Shown: piece after piece, positions 54,394 through 63,902 of the stretch
How the letters are laid out: every line of letters starts with the position of its first letter
Position numbering within the stretch: position 1 is the stretch's first letter
NCBI RefSeq assembly: GCF_030269925.1
Contig: NC_085129.1
Location: forward strand, 14,127,501-14,191,500
Origin: Bombyx mori
Lineage: Eukaryota; Arthropoda; Insecta; Lepidoptera; Bombycidae
Reading direction: 5' to 3'
DNA: 64,000 bases
Position numbers and translations under genes: made by a program
The notes under the pieces: generated by a model
What the model was told of the DNA's origin: nothing
Seen by the model: only the letters and a program-made list of their open reading frames with translations
Databases searched by the model: none

Positions 54394-54447
54394 TTAGATG
54401 TAAGTTAGATTAAGTTAGGTTTACTTTAGGTTAAGTTAGGTTAAGAT
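54394..54447 (+). repeat. Telomere-like pentamers, block 2
   Basis: After TTAGATG: TAAG TTAGA TTAAG TTAGG TTTAC TTTAGG TTAAG TTAGG TTAAG. It lies directly 3' of the stem-loop and about 20 bases before the first A tract. Confidence 0.8.
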
Positions 54448-54468
54448 GAAATTGTAAATAGTACAGGG

Positions 54469-54497
54469 AAAAAAAAAAAAAAAAAAAATCACAAAAG

Positions 54498-54527
<30 letters not shown>
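54469..54527 (+). repeat. Two A tracts at the Jockey 3' side
   Basis: Twenty A (54469-54488), then TCACAAAAG, then thirty A (54498-54527). The first is probably the element poly(A); the second has no clear source. Confidence 0.85.
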
Positions 54528-54530
<3 letters not shown>

Positions 54531-54772
54531 TGGTGGAGAGCAGCAGCCGCCCCCGGAAGAAGGGAAGAATGAAGAAAGAAGAGGAAGAAGAAGAGGAAGA
54601 AAGAAGCGAAGAGAGAAGAAAGAAGTCGTCCCACCAATCACTACGATCCTGCTACATACCATCCCGCAGCGCATCACCCCTGCCTCATTAGGCAGGGAGT
54701 CACAAGCCCGGGCAGAGGGGTTTCCCCGAGGCCCGCTCCGCGCCCCCGCAAGGGGACGCGACGACCCCACGA
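54528..54772 (+). other. Unexplained GC- and purine-rich tail
   Basis: It begins GTATGGTGGAGAGCAGCAGC, has a GAA-rich stretch (54551-54630), a perfect hairpin CCCTGCCT-CATT-AGGCAGGG (54678-54697) and a second one around CCCCGCAAGGGG. It lies between the A tracts and the right target duplication, so it came in with the Jockey copy or is part of its 3' UTR. No frame is supported. Confidence 0.4.
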
Positions 54773-54898
54773 CCGACAGCATATGTCTATATGTTAAGGT
54801 TGACTCACTATAACGTTTTTATGCTGACCAAATTAGTTCTAAAATAAAGCATTATTTGTGAACTATTCCACGCGGACGAAGTCGTGTGCAAAAGCTAG

Positions 54899-55164
54899 TT
54901 CGTGAATAAAATAATGGCGTAATAATATAATAAAATCCTTAAATGTAAATTATTTCATAGCTTTAAAATTGTTAAGATTCATTTGAACCGCCGTTTCGCA
55001 ATGGAAAATTACGTTTTTTTTAAACTATTTTTAACAAGTTGAACTATAAAACAGTTCTGAGCGCTACCGTTTATGGCTTGCGTCTCACTATAACGGTAGG
55101 AACTAGTGAACAGGCCACTCACCCTTTAGTCTTTACTCAATACGAGATATTAAATGTACAGTAT
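54899..55164. other. AT-rich flank
   Basis: Nothing recognised. Confidence 0.5.
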
Positions 55165-55352
55165 CGTTTTTTTTTTTTTATTGCTTAGATGGGTGGACGA
55201 GCTCACAGCCCACCTGGTGTTAAGTGGTTACTGGAGCCCATAGACATCCACAACGTAAATGCGCCACCCACCTTGAGATACAAGTTCTAAGGTCTCAAGT
55301 ACAGTTACAACGGGTGCCCCACCCCTCAAACCGAAACGCACCACCGCCTCAC
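55165..55352 (-). mobile_element. SINE-A copy, partial
   Basis: TTATTGCTTAGATGGGTGGA to CGCACCACCGCCTCACC. CACCACCGCC has replaced CATTACTGCT, a cluster of T-to-C changes. Confidence 0.85.
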
Positions 55353-55416
55353 CAAGTTTTATAACATAAAACATTTTAGATCTAAAAGTGACGACTAGTT
55401 TGGTGCTCTTTTTATT

Positions 55417-55475
55417 TAGTGCGAGTGAGTAGACGAGCTCACGATGCATTTGATGATAAGCGGTCACTCAAACAG
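55417..55475 (-). mobile_element. SINE-A 3' fragment, worn
   Basis: GAGTAGACGAGCTCACGATG, ATGATAAGCGGTCACT. Short. Confidence 0.35.
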
Positions 55476-55817
55476 GAACAATAACGTAAATTTCTTCGCC
55501 CTAAACGAATTACATTGTATTCCATCCTGCAGTGTAAGATTGGAAAATATAGCGTTATCGCGTATAATACTAACCTCTGTATCAGAGACAGAATTCTTAA
55601 AGTACCAAGTCGATACATATACATATTTGAAGAAGAATGTTGTATGATTATGTAGATACTGATCAAAACCAAAATTTTTTATTCAAGTAAGCCTTGAACT
55701 AATAATAGATTTCCCGCTGATTCCAAATTCAATTCAGAATCGAGAAGGTCGGTATGAAATCGTTTGCTTGATTTACAGCATATAGATACGTTGAGACACC
55801 ACATAAAGATAAAGATA
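55476..55817. other. Unassigned region
   Basis: Nothing recognised. Confidence 0.4.
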
Positions 55818-56126
55818 AAAGATAAAGAAGCCTTTATTAACAACCCTAATTCGTTTTATTTATTTACATACTATTAATGTAATTTTTGTACACTTTTGAC
55901 ATCGGCAAGAATTGTTTTGCTTTTGCATAGGCCTCCCCAAATCCTGCCATAATTCCCGGTCGTAGCATTTCCTCTTCCTCGTAGACACCACATATATACA
56001 TACATATACATATCTGTGAGGCAGGATGTCCAAAACGCATTCAATGACCACTTCTTTACAAGAACATAAAAAGTAGCTTAGGAGCTGTGAAGGGAACCAG
56101 TGTCCATACCCAAATAAACAAACCAA
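55818..56126 (-). pseudogene. RTE-like LINE ORF2 end, tentative
   Basis: An 88-codon minus-strand frame (55860-56126) includes KCYDRELWQDLGRPMQKQ, like the DRxxWxxLGEAYxQ ending of RTE proteins with one frame change. The adjacent AATAAAGGCTTC (read in reverse at 55829) fits a 3' end. Membrane-like stretches at its start are likely chance. Confidence 0.35.
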
Positions 56127-56369
56127 TCAAATATTTTTTTCAAAAAAAAGTACGGAATAATAAAATAAATAAAAACATTTATTGCCTTTTAAATTAAATA
56201 AAAAAAAAGGAAAAAAAGAAAAAGACCAAAGAGGTGGCTCAGCTAATGCTGTTCAAGGTCGATAAATCGAACAGCGCTGATTTTCAATCACCCCCGTTTC
56301 CCTTTGCTTCATTGCGGGAGTTCGTGTTGGAAATCACACGTGTTTTCGTATCATATTTGGGATAGCATA

Positions 56370-56491
56370 TCGACGGGTTAAAGGGAAATTTACTTTATTT
56401 GGTTTGAGCGACATTATTACAACTTCACAGGAGAGCCATTTAAAGTTTAAATTTTAGAGAATATATCATGATAGCCTTTCACCCCTCGATG
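56370..56491. repeat. Dispersed repeat J with inverted ends
   Basis: Left ATCGACGGGTTAAAGG and, reversed, right ATCGAGGGGTGAAAGG. The core TTCACAGGAGAGCCATTTAA is shared with the copy at 11066. It could be a small MITE. Confidence 0.5.
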
Positions 56492-57867
56492 TATACATAT
56501 GTTTTATTTTTAATGTATTATTGAAGACACGTCGTACTGTACATTTTGTATACGCTTTAAATTGACGACGGTAAAGTTGACGAACGACGACCACGTGGTC
56601 ACATTTACGACGAAGACAACGTTTAAACACATCCCGCTTGTTCGAGAACTCTGTTTGTTCCTTGTCTCGTCAAACAGTTATATACATATATATATAACTA
56701 AATTTACATCGGCTGTGATTTTCAAGTTTGATTTATTTTCTTAATGTACGACGAGCTAGCGGCTTAAACGTAGCGATTGTAACCACGATATTAACAATGT
56801 CAATACACTTGTGAACGCACTGCACTGTCGTGAAGTTTACCGTATATTTTTACATCAAGGAAACTGTAGCAATGGTAGAAACACTATCTCGAACCTACGA
56901 ATTCCCGTAAAAGAAGCACTTATGAGATCTATTCAGTTTGTACAATATTTGTTAATGAGTAACTTCGTAATCTAGCCCGGTATTGCTTTTATGTAACCAG
57001 AAGCGCCAGATGGGTCTACAGAATTTAAAATACTATAATAAAACATAAATAATCGCGTGTCGAATAAGCATATTTTCTCAAAGTATTTATTTAAGAAAAT
57101 CACTAATAAAAAAAGAATAAGCAAAGTCAGTAGACTTTATTATTAAAGACATTATTTATTATAGTAATTTTCGTTAAATTAAAATTACTTATTAGCCTTT
57201 TTGAGCTAGGTATCTTAGTATTGTCGCTTACAAAAATTTACATAAACAAAAATATAAAATAAAAATAAAAACTATTAAAAAAACCATAAAGGCTAAGTTC
57301 ACATTAAACATAATAAAATTGAAATCGGACCGAACCAATAACTCGAAAGAAAAAAAAACAGTCAAACTCCAGCAACCGAACTAAAACCTTCGCCAAACAT
57401 AAAAATAACACAGAACATAACATGATTCACGCTGGAGGCGAAAATTTAATGTCTTCACCACTCCCGCTCTTTGCCAGTGCCATAAAATAAGTTATTGCGT
57501 CTAAATTGTGTTTAGATCGGGCCGACTAAGATATTTCGAACGATGCATATATCGGGCCGCGTGTTGCCAAGATCCTTGATACGAAAATCGGAATGGCATT
57601 TTTTTTTTCTTCCCATGGAATCTAAAGTAGTTTTTTTAACCTTTTCAAGTCCAGAATCCACATGCATTGGAGTTTAGTCTTAGGTCTTAGGATCGCAAAG
57701 GGTTAAGTTTTTTCGCTTCGTGTTCAGAATTGGATATGAATATTGAACACAAGCTTGTCGGGTAACCGTTAATGATGTAAAATTCATTGCTGATTGCAAC
57801 GTCGAGTCACGTAAGATTCACCAACAGAGGCTAGGGTTCGTGACAAATGAAAGTACTTTAGCGCAAA
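56492..57867. other. Unassigned AT-rich region
   Basis: No supported gene or repeat. Confidence 0.45.
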
Positions 57868-58018
57868 TAACCCTTGAGATATAAGTTCTAAGGTCTCAAG
57901 TATAGTTACAACGGCTGCCCCACTCTTGAAACCGAAACGCATTACTGCTTCACGGCAGAAATAGGTAGGGTGATGGTACCTACCCGAGCGGACTCACAAG
58001 AGGTTCTACCACCAGTAA
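57868..58018 (-). mobile_element. SINE-A copy lacking the tail
   Basis: CCTTGAGATATAAGTTCTAA to GAGGTTCTACCACCAGTAAA. The tail half (GCTTAGATGGG...) is absent, an unusual loss for an element copied from its 3' end; a later deletion is likely. Confidence 0.8.
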
Positions 58019-58302
58019 AAATTATGAATGATTATCGAAGAAGCACTGAAATTTAATGGACGCGTCGGTTAAAAATTTTACTCCATCTACATACTCTGGC
58101 AACAAATAACGTACGTAGCGTTCCGTGCGCTCGATTCGCCATAACCATTCGATTTTACGAGGACTCAAAAAACTCAAAGAGCACATGACACTTTTCTATA
58201 GCCCGATATATTTATTGACTGGCGCGGGGAATACATTGCGGCCGTGATATATTATTTTCAACGAAATTAAACCACTGATTTTTTTATGAATTCCGCTAGA
58301 TT

Positions 58303-58540
58303 ACTGGTGGTAGGACCTCTTGTGAGTCCGCACGGGTAGGTACCACCACCCTGCCTATTTCTACCGTGAAGCAGTAATGCGTTTCGGTTTGAAGGGTGGG
58401 GCAGCCGTTGTAACTATACTTGAGACCTTAGAACTTATATCTCAAAGTGGGTGGCGGTATTTACGTTGTAGATGTCTATGGGCTCCAGTAATCACGTAAC
58501 ACCAGGTGGGCTGTGAGCTCGTCCACCCATCTAAGTATTA
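58303..58540 (+). mobile_element. SINE-A copy, well conserved
   Basis: TTACTGGTGGTAGGACCTCT to CATCTAAGTATTAAAA. Full body, few changes. Confidence 0.88.
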
Positions 58541-58759
58541 AAATAATAATAATAATTCGAATTGTTTACGGGTTAGTTACGATTTGGTATCAGACTGATA
58601 AACTATTGGAATTATAATTAAAGAGATCAGACAATGCTAGCCTAACGAATAAAATGCCCGTTATTGATATTATGTCGGCTTTCATATACTGCAGGCAACT
58701 ACGCTTTTCCTTTCTAAGGAAACATGTACCTACTCTATCACAAATATCTTCTATTTTTT

Positions 58760-58938
58760 TTTTAGTACTTTCACAGGTGTACTAGTTCACGAACCAACTG
58801 GTAATAAGTGGATATAGGAGTTCATAGACATCAGCAACGTATACGCTACCACCAACCTTTAGAAATGAGTTCTAATTCTCAATTCCACAGTACAACGGCT
58901 GCCCCACCCGTGAGAGCTTACCAGTCACCCTACCACCA
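58760..58938 (-). mobile_element. SINE-A copy, very diverged
   Basis: GGTGTACTAGTTCACGAACC, CCACAGTACAACGGCTGCCC and CACCCTACCACCAA. It has an internal deletion before GTGAGAGC. Confidence 0.55.
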
Positions 58939-59215
58939 ATAGTATGAAGGAATAGGTACCATCTTATAATAAAAATCAAACACTTCTATTGCTAAATATT
59001 AATTTATTTTTTATATTATTTAGTATTTTTTGTAGTATTCCAATAGTAATTTTTTCTTTGACAAACCTTACTTATATCGAAACAGTTCCAATGGAATTCG
59101 GTTAAATGCATACTTAACTGAACTATTTTTGGTCTAAGATTAAATATACTTTTACTGGTAAATAAAGAAATTTTTGGCAAAAAAAATTTATTACGACGCA
59201 TTATTATATCCTTTA

Positions 59216-59503
59216 CTAGCTGACCCGGCAGACTTCGTAGTGCCTCAATCGATAAATAAAAGACCTAAACTTTTGTATAAATAAACTTAAAACAAACAAA
59301 AAGAATCCCTCCGACGGGGAACACATCAAAGGAAAATCAATATTGTTATTTTTATTTAACTCGGGGCATTTTTATTTATCTACCTTTTAAACCTTCTCTG
59401 GACTTCCACAAATAATTAAAGACCAAAATTAGCCTAATCGGTCCAGCCGTTTTCGAGTTTTAGCGAGACTAACGAACAGCAATTCATTTTTATATATAAT
59501 AGA
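59216..59503 (-). mobile_element. Lep1-like non-autonomous Helitron
   Basis: On the minus strand it starts TCTATTATATATAAAAATG and ends TCTGCCGGGTCAGCTAG, between A and T. It shares TTTAAACCTTCTCTGGACTT and TTTTAGCGAGACTAACGAAC with the copy at 17614, so the two are one subfamily with different middles. Confidence 0.85.
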
Positions 59504-60150
59504 TAAAGTGAACATAATCTTTTTCACTTTAGAAATTCCGAAGTTTCTCACAAGTTGTCGTGATTGGCGACTAGCGGAAACCTTAAAAAATATTATCGCA
59601 AAAGGCGATTTAAACGAAAGGTCTCGCTTCCGTGGTAACAGTCCACACGGTTTTTCGACATTAACACACAACCGAGGTCTATGAACTTTACACGTCTAAC
59701 GCCCAAGAATTGGCTGGTTTTGGCGAAAAAATTCTAACACCCGTCGAAACTGGAAATCGGTTTAGAGAGCGGTATTGTTGTCTTCCGAAAAAAACTGGTC
59801 TCTTGTCTTGCGACTTTTATGGATACGCTTGTATTACGATACATCTATAATAGTTTTCATAATAGTTTTCGGAGCTAGTCGCAAGTATAGTTTTTTTATT
59901 ATTAATACTATTTAGTTTAAGCGTCATTTCGGTAAACACCCTTTTCTTCTTCTTCTTCTTTTTCTTCTTTCTTTTTCTTTCTTCTTCGATCTTTGTAATT
60001 AAAGGTCCATTTTATTTGGTATTAGTATCAATAATTCGATGTTTTTAATTGAGCTTCAATTATGTTTACCCCGATTTAAATAGCTGAAGAAGTTTTTTAT
60101 CCCATGATATTCTTTTCCAATTTAAACCTTCTATAAAGTTGCAAAAATGT
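59504..60150. other. Unassigned region with (CTT)n
   Basis: A pyrimidine-rich CTT run spans about 59943-59988. Nothing else recognised. Confidence 0.4.
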
Positions 60151-60465
60151 TGCTTAAAACAAATAGTTTTTCGCCCGTCGACTTGATGTTCCAAAACATC
60201 ACTTATAAACTCACTCACATCAACAATGCCAGGGCTAACGTGCCTGAAGAATCTAAAAACCAAGATAGATTTGCCGCTCGTAAAGTTGCTGGGAACCTTC
60301 ACGGATCAGTCCCACGGTCCGGGCCTGCCTACCGCGGAGCAATGAGGCGTTCGCGTATCGCAAGAAGATGATTGCTCCGCGGCAGCAAAATAAAAAGTAT
60401 CGCGATACCAACCCAAGCGGGCTTAGACAAGTAGTCAATAATCTTGCACATTACTAGCCTTACGA
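60151..60465 (+). repeat. Probable retroelement fragment with hairpin
   Basis: GC-richer than its surroundings, with a 74-codon plus-strand frame (EESKNQDRFAARKVAGNLHG). A perfect 12-bp inverted repeat (CCGCGGAGCAAT at 60332-60343, inverted at 60371-60382) lies inside. I believe similar text is repeated in silkworm DNA, but cannot name a family. Confidence 0.35.
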
Positions 60466-60530
60466 GTTTTTTTTTCTCGTTCGTAAACACATTTTGGGAA
60501 TGAATTTAGAGAAATTAGTGTCCGGTCTTA

Positions 60531-60724
60531 CCGGTAGTAGGACATCTTGTGAGTCCGCACGGGTAGGTACCACCGCCCTGCCTATTTCTGCGCTGAAGCT
60601 GTAATGCGTTTCGGTTCGGTTATCTCAAGGTGAGTGGCGCATTTACGTGGTAGATGTCCATGGGCTCCAGTAACCACTTAACTTCAGGTGGGGCTGTGAG
60701 CTCGTCCACCTAAGCAATAAAAAA
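60531..60724 (+). mobile_element. SINE-A copy with 60-base deletion
   Basis: CGGTAGTAGGACATCTTGTG to CACCTAAGCAATAAAAAAG. The part from GAAGGGTGGGG to GAACTTAT is missing between two short TCGGTT words, so deletion between direct repeats is likely. Confidence 0.8.
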
Positions 60725-61106
60725 GCATCTCTAGGATCGGATCCCGGTTAAGATCACGTGATCGCGAGGACAACGACCCCCTAAACTCAGTTCACCATTG
60801 AAACTTATCGTATCGTGGTAGCATCGAATGTCCTTATTCTGTATTATCCGGCTGATGTGTGAGCACACAGGGTTCTGTATTCGATCGCAGCTAGTTCGAG
60901 TAGCAAACAAACACTCGCCCGCCGAAGCATATCTGTTTGTTTAAACACGCTCGTATTGATTTTGTAGTGAGCACGACACGAGCACCGACGCCTGACGTAT
61001 GTAATTGTGTTTGTCGTATCACAAAAATGTAATAGTCCCACGTTTGCACTTCAATTACATGTAATGCACATGTTTTTGTGTTTACGGGTATAAAAGTAAA
61101 TGGTAT
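60725..61106. other. Unassigned region
   Basis: Nothing recognised. Confidence 0.4.
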
Positions 61107-61466
61107 TTTTTTTTATTGCTTAGATGGGTGGGCGAGCTCACAGCCCACCCGGTGTTAAGTGGTTACTGGAGCCCATAGACATTTACAACGTAAATGCGCG
61201 ACCCAAGGTCTCAGTATAGTTACGGCGACTGCCCCACCCTTCAAACCGAAACGCATTACTAGTTCACGGCAGAAATAGGCAGGGTGGTGGTACCCACCCG
61301 CGCGGACTCACAAGAGGTCCTGCCACCAGTAATGACGCAAATTACAATTTTGCGGGTTTGATTTTTATTACACGATGACATTCCTTCGCCGTAGAAGACA
61401 ATCGTGAACATTTATTGAGTACGTATTTCATTAGAAAAATTGGTACCCGCCATCCTTTACGCCACG
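61107..61466 (-). mobile_element. SINE-A copy with long head
   Basis: Tail TTATTGCTTAGATGGGTGGG; body; then AATTTTGCGGGTTTGATTTT, TTACACGATGACATTCCTTC, ATCGTGAACATTTATTGAGT and AATTGGTACCCGCC. It reaches almost to the tRNA-like part. A 30-base body deletion lies after ATGCGCGACCCA. Confidence 0.85.
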
Positions 61467-61479
61467 ACAACTTCCAACG

Positions 61480-61620
61480 AATGAGAATGTAACGAGAGTA
61501 CGTCCTAAATAGACTTGGATGGACTATGTGAAAGAGGATATGCTAGAAAACAGTGTGAGTGCAGAGATATGAGAGAGAGATATGATAGGCCTGAATGATA
61601 TTGTAAAAGAATAAACAGAA
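61480..61620 (+). pseudogene. LINE ORF2 C-terminus remnant, tentative
   Basis: One frame reads WMDYVKEDMLENSVSAEI before a stop, like the WxDxVKxDMxxN ending of RTE/CR1-like proteins. It is sandwiched between two oppositely oriented SINE-A copies. Confidence 0.35.
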
Positions 61621-61645
61621 AATGTGTGATGTCTGATGATGTTCC

Positions 61646-61953
61646 GTCGAAGTCGTCGTGGCCTAATGGATAAGACGTCCGGTACATTCGTATCTAGCGA
61701 TGCACCGGTGTTCGAATCCCGTCAGCAGGTACCAATATTTCTAATGAAATACGTATTTAACAAATGTTCACGATTGACTTCCACGGTAAAGGAATAACAT
61801 CGTGTAATAAAAATCCAACCCGCAAAATTATAATTTCATATTATATCTCAAGGTATGTCGGTGGTGGCATTTACGTTGTAGAAGTCCATGGGATCCGGTA
61901 ACCACTTAACATTAGGTGGGCCATGAGGTCGTCCACCCACCTAAGCAATAAAA
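61646..61953 (+). mobile_element. SINE-A copy with intact tRNA-like head
   Basis: GTCGTCGTGGCCTAATGGAT holds an A box (TGGCCTAATGG) and GCACCGGTGTTCGAATCCCG a B box (GTTCGAATCCC), about 40 bases apart. The head resembles tRNA-Arg, so RNA polymerase III would start here. The linker TTGACTTCCACGG...AATTATAATTT follows, then a deletion removes most of the body. The tail CCACCTAAGCAATAAAATG is kept. It shows that SINE-A is a tRNA-derived SINE, possibly Bm1. It is not a functional tRNA gene. Confidence 0.85.
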
Positions 61954-62212
61954 TGTATAGGTACGGAGTATATCTCGTGGGCTTAAATGATAAATGTCAC
62001 TAAAATAATGTGACGAAAATTATCTGTATAGTTTTTTTTGCTTGTATAATAATAATAAAATATATTTTATTCAAACATAACTTTAATAGAAGAAAAAAAG
62101 AAATTGATTTAGACTTGCTGTACCTACAGTGGTACCATGAGTAGATGCGTTAATGACGTGGATGTTACATTTAATCTTGCCTCCTCTGCCAAAGGTCGAG
62201 GTTGGAGGTAGA

Positions 62213-62330
62213 AATGGTAGGCAGCGGCTTGGCTTTGCCCCTGGCATTGCTGACGTCCATGAATGTCGGTGACCACTTACCATCAGGTGGGTCGTATGCT
62301 CGTCTGCCTACAAAGGCAATAAAAAAATAA
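62213..62330 (+). mobile_element. LINE-B 3' end
   Basis: AATGGTAGGCAGCGGCTTGG to ACAAAGGCAATAAAAAAATA. Well conserved. Confidence 0.8.
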
Positions 62331-63121
62331 AATAAAAGTAGAACAAACTTGAAGTAAGTATTATAATAAGCGCGACCAATCGAGCAAGCGTTTATGAAAA
62401 TGTTGTTTCTGTAATTATAACAGTCTTTAGCGTCTATGAGCGACCTAAGATCCGATAAGTGAGCTCACGCGTCTTACAACAAGATGGAGAAACGGATACA
62501 AAAACAATTCACTACACGCAATGGAAAACGAATGAAAATCAGCTGATACCCGGGGTAGTTTGTAATGCGGATGTTTTTTCAGTTTAAATCGGTTAGTTTA
62601 CGTTTGGTTGTTATAAAAATCTATTCGCATTGAGCGCTGTGTTGAAAGGTGTGTACGCTGACTGCGGGTGAATGAACCCGGCCTTGCGAGAGACCGCGCC
62701 GATCGTAAAATTGTCAGCAAACTCGAGATACGACTAGATATAACACAAACAGTGTTCGGATTGCGTTGAAAACTACCGATTTGCTGGCTAATGAGGACAC
62801 GAGTCCGTGGACCGACTGACACCACCTCCGGACCCTACTGCGGAGAGATGACGGAGAATCGGTAGCGATAATCCCGCATGACATAACATTTTGCACCTTT
62901 ATAATGGAAATGGCTTAACTAAAATTTTTATGAAAATGAGTTTTATACTTTGAATCACTCATAAACGTGTATTCTATTAGTTTATAAAATTAAACAGTCC
63001 ATTTTAGTCTAGAAAAAGAAAAAAAATGTCTTTCCGTCTCTTTTAAATCAAGAGTAAACCTTAAAGCGTTAAAAAAGAAAAACTACAAAAATTACAATTC
63101 TTCGCTTAGGTTTTTGGCGAT
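62331..63121. other. Unassigned region, GC-richer core
   Basis: 62600-62890 is GC-richer and open on the minus strand in two frames, without a known motif. It could be a retroelement 5' part or an exon; neither is supported. Confidence 0.3.
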
Positions 63122-63364
63122 TACTGGTGGTAGTACCTCTTGTGGGTCCGCGCAGGTAGGTAACACCACCCTGCCTATTTCTGCCGTGAAGCAGTAATGG
63201 GTTTCGGTTTAAAGGGCGGGGCAGCCGTTGTAACTATACTGAGACCTTAGAACTTATATCTCAAGGTGGGCGGCACGTTTACGTCGTAGATGTATATGGG
63301 CTCCAGTAACCACTTAACACCAGGTGGGCTGTGAGCTCGACCACCATCAAAGCAAAAAAAAAAG
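63122..63364 (+). mobile_element. SINE-A copy, well conserved
   Basis: TTACTGGTGGTAGTACCTCT to CCATCAAAGCAAAAAAAAAA. Full body with an A-rich end. Confidence 0.88.
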
Positions 63365-63366
63365 AC

Positions 63367-63460
63367 GTATGCGGACGAACATTCTGCCTATCTAATGGTA
63401 CGTAACCACTATCGCTCATTGCGATCAGCAATCCCAGGAGCACAGCCAGGCCACTATATA
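63367..63460 (-). mobile_element. LINE-B 3' end, worn
   Basis: GCGGACGAACATTCTGCCTA, GCGATCAGCAATCCCAGGAG and CACAGCCAGGCC. It directly follows the SINE-A A tail. Confidence 0.5.
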
Positions 63461-63902
63461 CATACCTGTATAGTATATAATCAAACTCTAAACACCACTT
63501 TTTTAAGCAATTATAATTTCGACTTCCACGATATTACATTCTCATCTAGATCTCATTTATAACTCCAGCTCCTAAGTAAATTTTATACTCAAAACGCAGT
63601 ATATTGGTAACGGTTAATATATAAAAAAAGACCCTTTGAAAATATCCCGATAAACACCTTTCAGTCAGAAGCGGAACGGTGAAGGATCTATTAATAAATG
63701 TCACCCTTTCGCAAGTACTCCCGAACTTAAGATTTTCCAGTATAATGGACGTTTAAATTAGTTTTCCTGAGGGTCCGGTTCGGAGCGGTACAGTGTAAAT
63801 AAATCTACCCTACAGACGGCGAGTCGATCAGTCGACAACAAGAGTTCAACACCTTTTACACGTGGTATATTAGCTTCAAATGTAACTACATAGTTATCTA
63901 TA
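63461..63902. other. Unassigned region
   Basis: Nothing recognised. Confidence 0.4.

Larger units (their letters stand above)
46689..54772 (+). mobile_element. Jockey-clade non-LTR retrotransposon, interrupted
   Basis: GC-rich insertion in the AT-rich Helitron. Order: ORF1 (gag-like), small ORF, ORF2 (endonuclease and reverse transcriptase), 3' UTR with TTAGG-like blocks and a stem-loop, A tracts at 54469-54488 and 54498-54527, and a further 245 bases. CCGACAGCAT lies on both sides (46679-46688, 54773-54782), and joining the flanks there gives a continuous Helitron, so I take it as the target duplication. The 5' UTR and the start of ORF1 appear to be lost. The element without the R1 insert is about 5.5 kb. 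Open frames suggest a recent arrival. Confidence 0.75.
46381..54898 (+). mobile_element. Helitron carrying a nested retrotransposon
   Basis: The left end (A|TCTATACTGATATTATAAAG at 46381) and right end (AAAAGCTAG|T at 54898) fit the Helitron rule of 5' TC, 3' CTRR and insertion between A and T. The right end has the CACGCGGACGAAGTCGTG hairpin just upstream, a Lep1-like trait. Without the insertion the Helitron is only about 0.42 kb. It runs from the start through GCGGAGCACCAATAAATAAT and CAGAATTGTTCGCC, then GTCTATATGTTAAGGTTGAC to the end. It has no Rep/helicase and is non-autonomous. Confidence 0.85.

Noticed and set aside
51652..54447. True telomere array at this locus
   Set aside because: The TTAGG-like units are few, degenerate and confined to the element 3' UTR; the flanks are ordinary Helitron DNA.
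54489..54782. 97-codon minus-strand frame after the A tracts
   Set aside because: It ends in poly-Phe/Leu from reading A tracts backwards and has no motif.
59943..59988. Polypyrimidine tract as a splice signal
   Set aside because: A simple CTT repeat with no adjacent exon-like sequence.
61646..61735. Functional tRNA-Arg gene
   Set aside because: The A and B boxes are good, but the acceptor stem does not close and the sequence continues into the SINE linker and tail.
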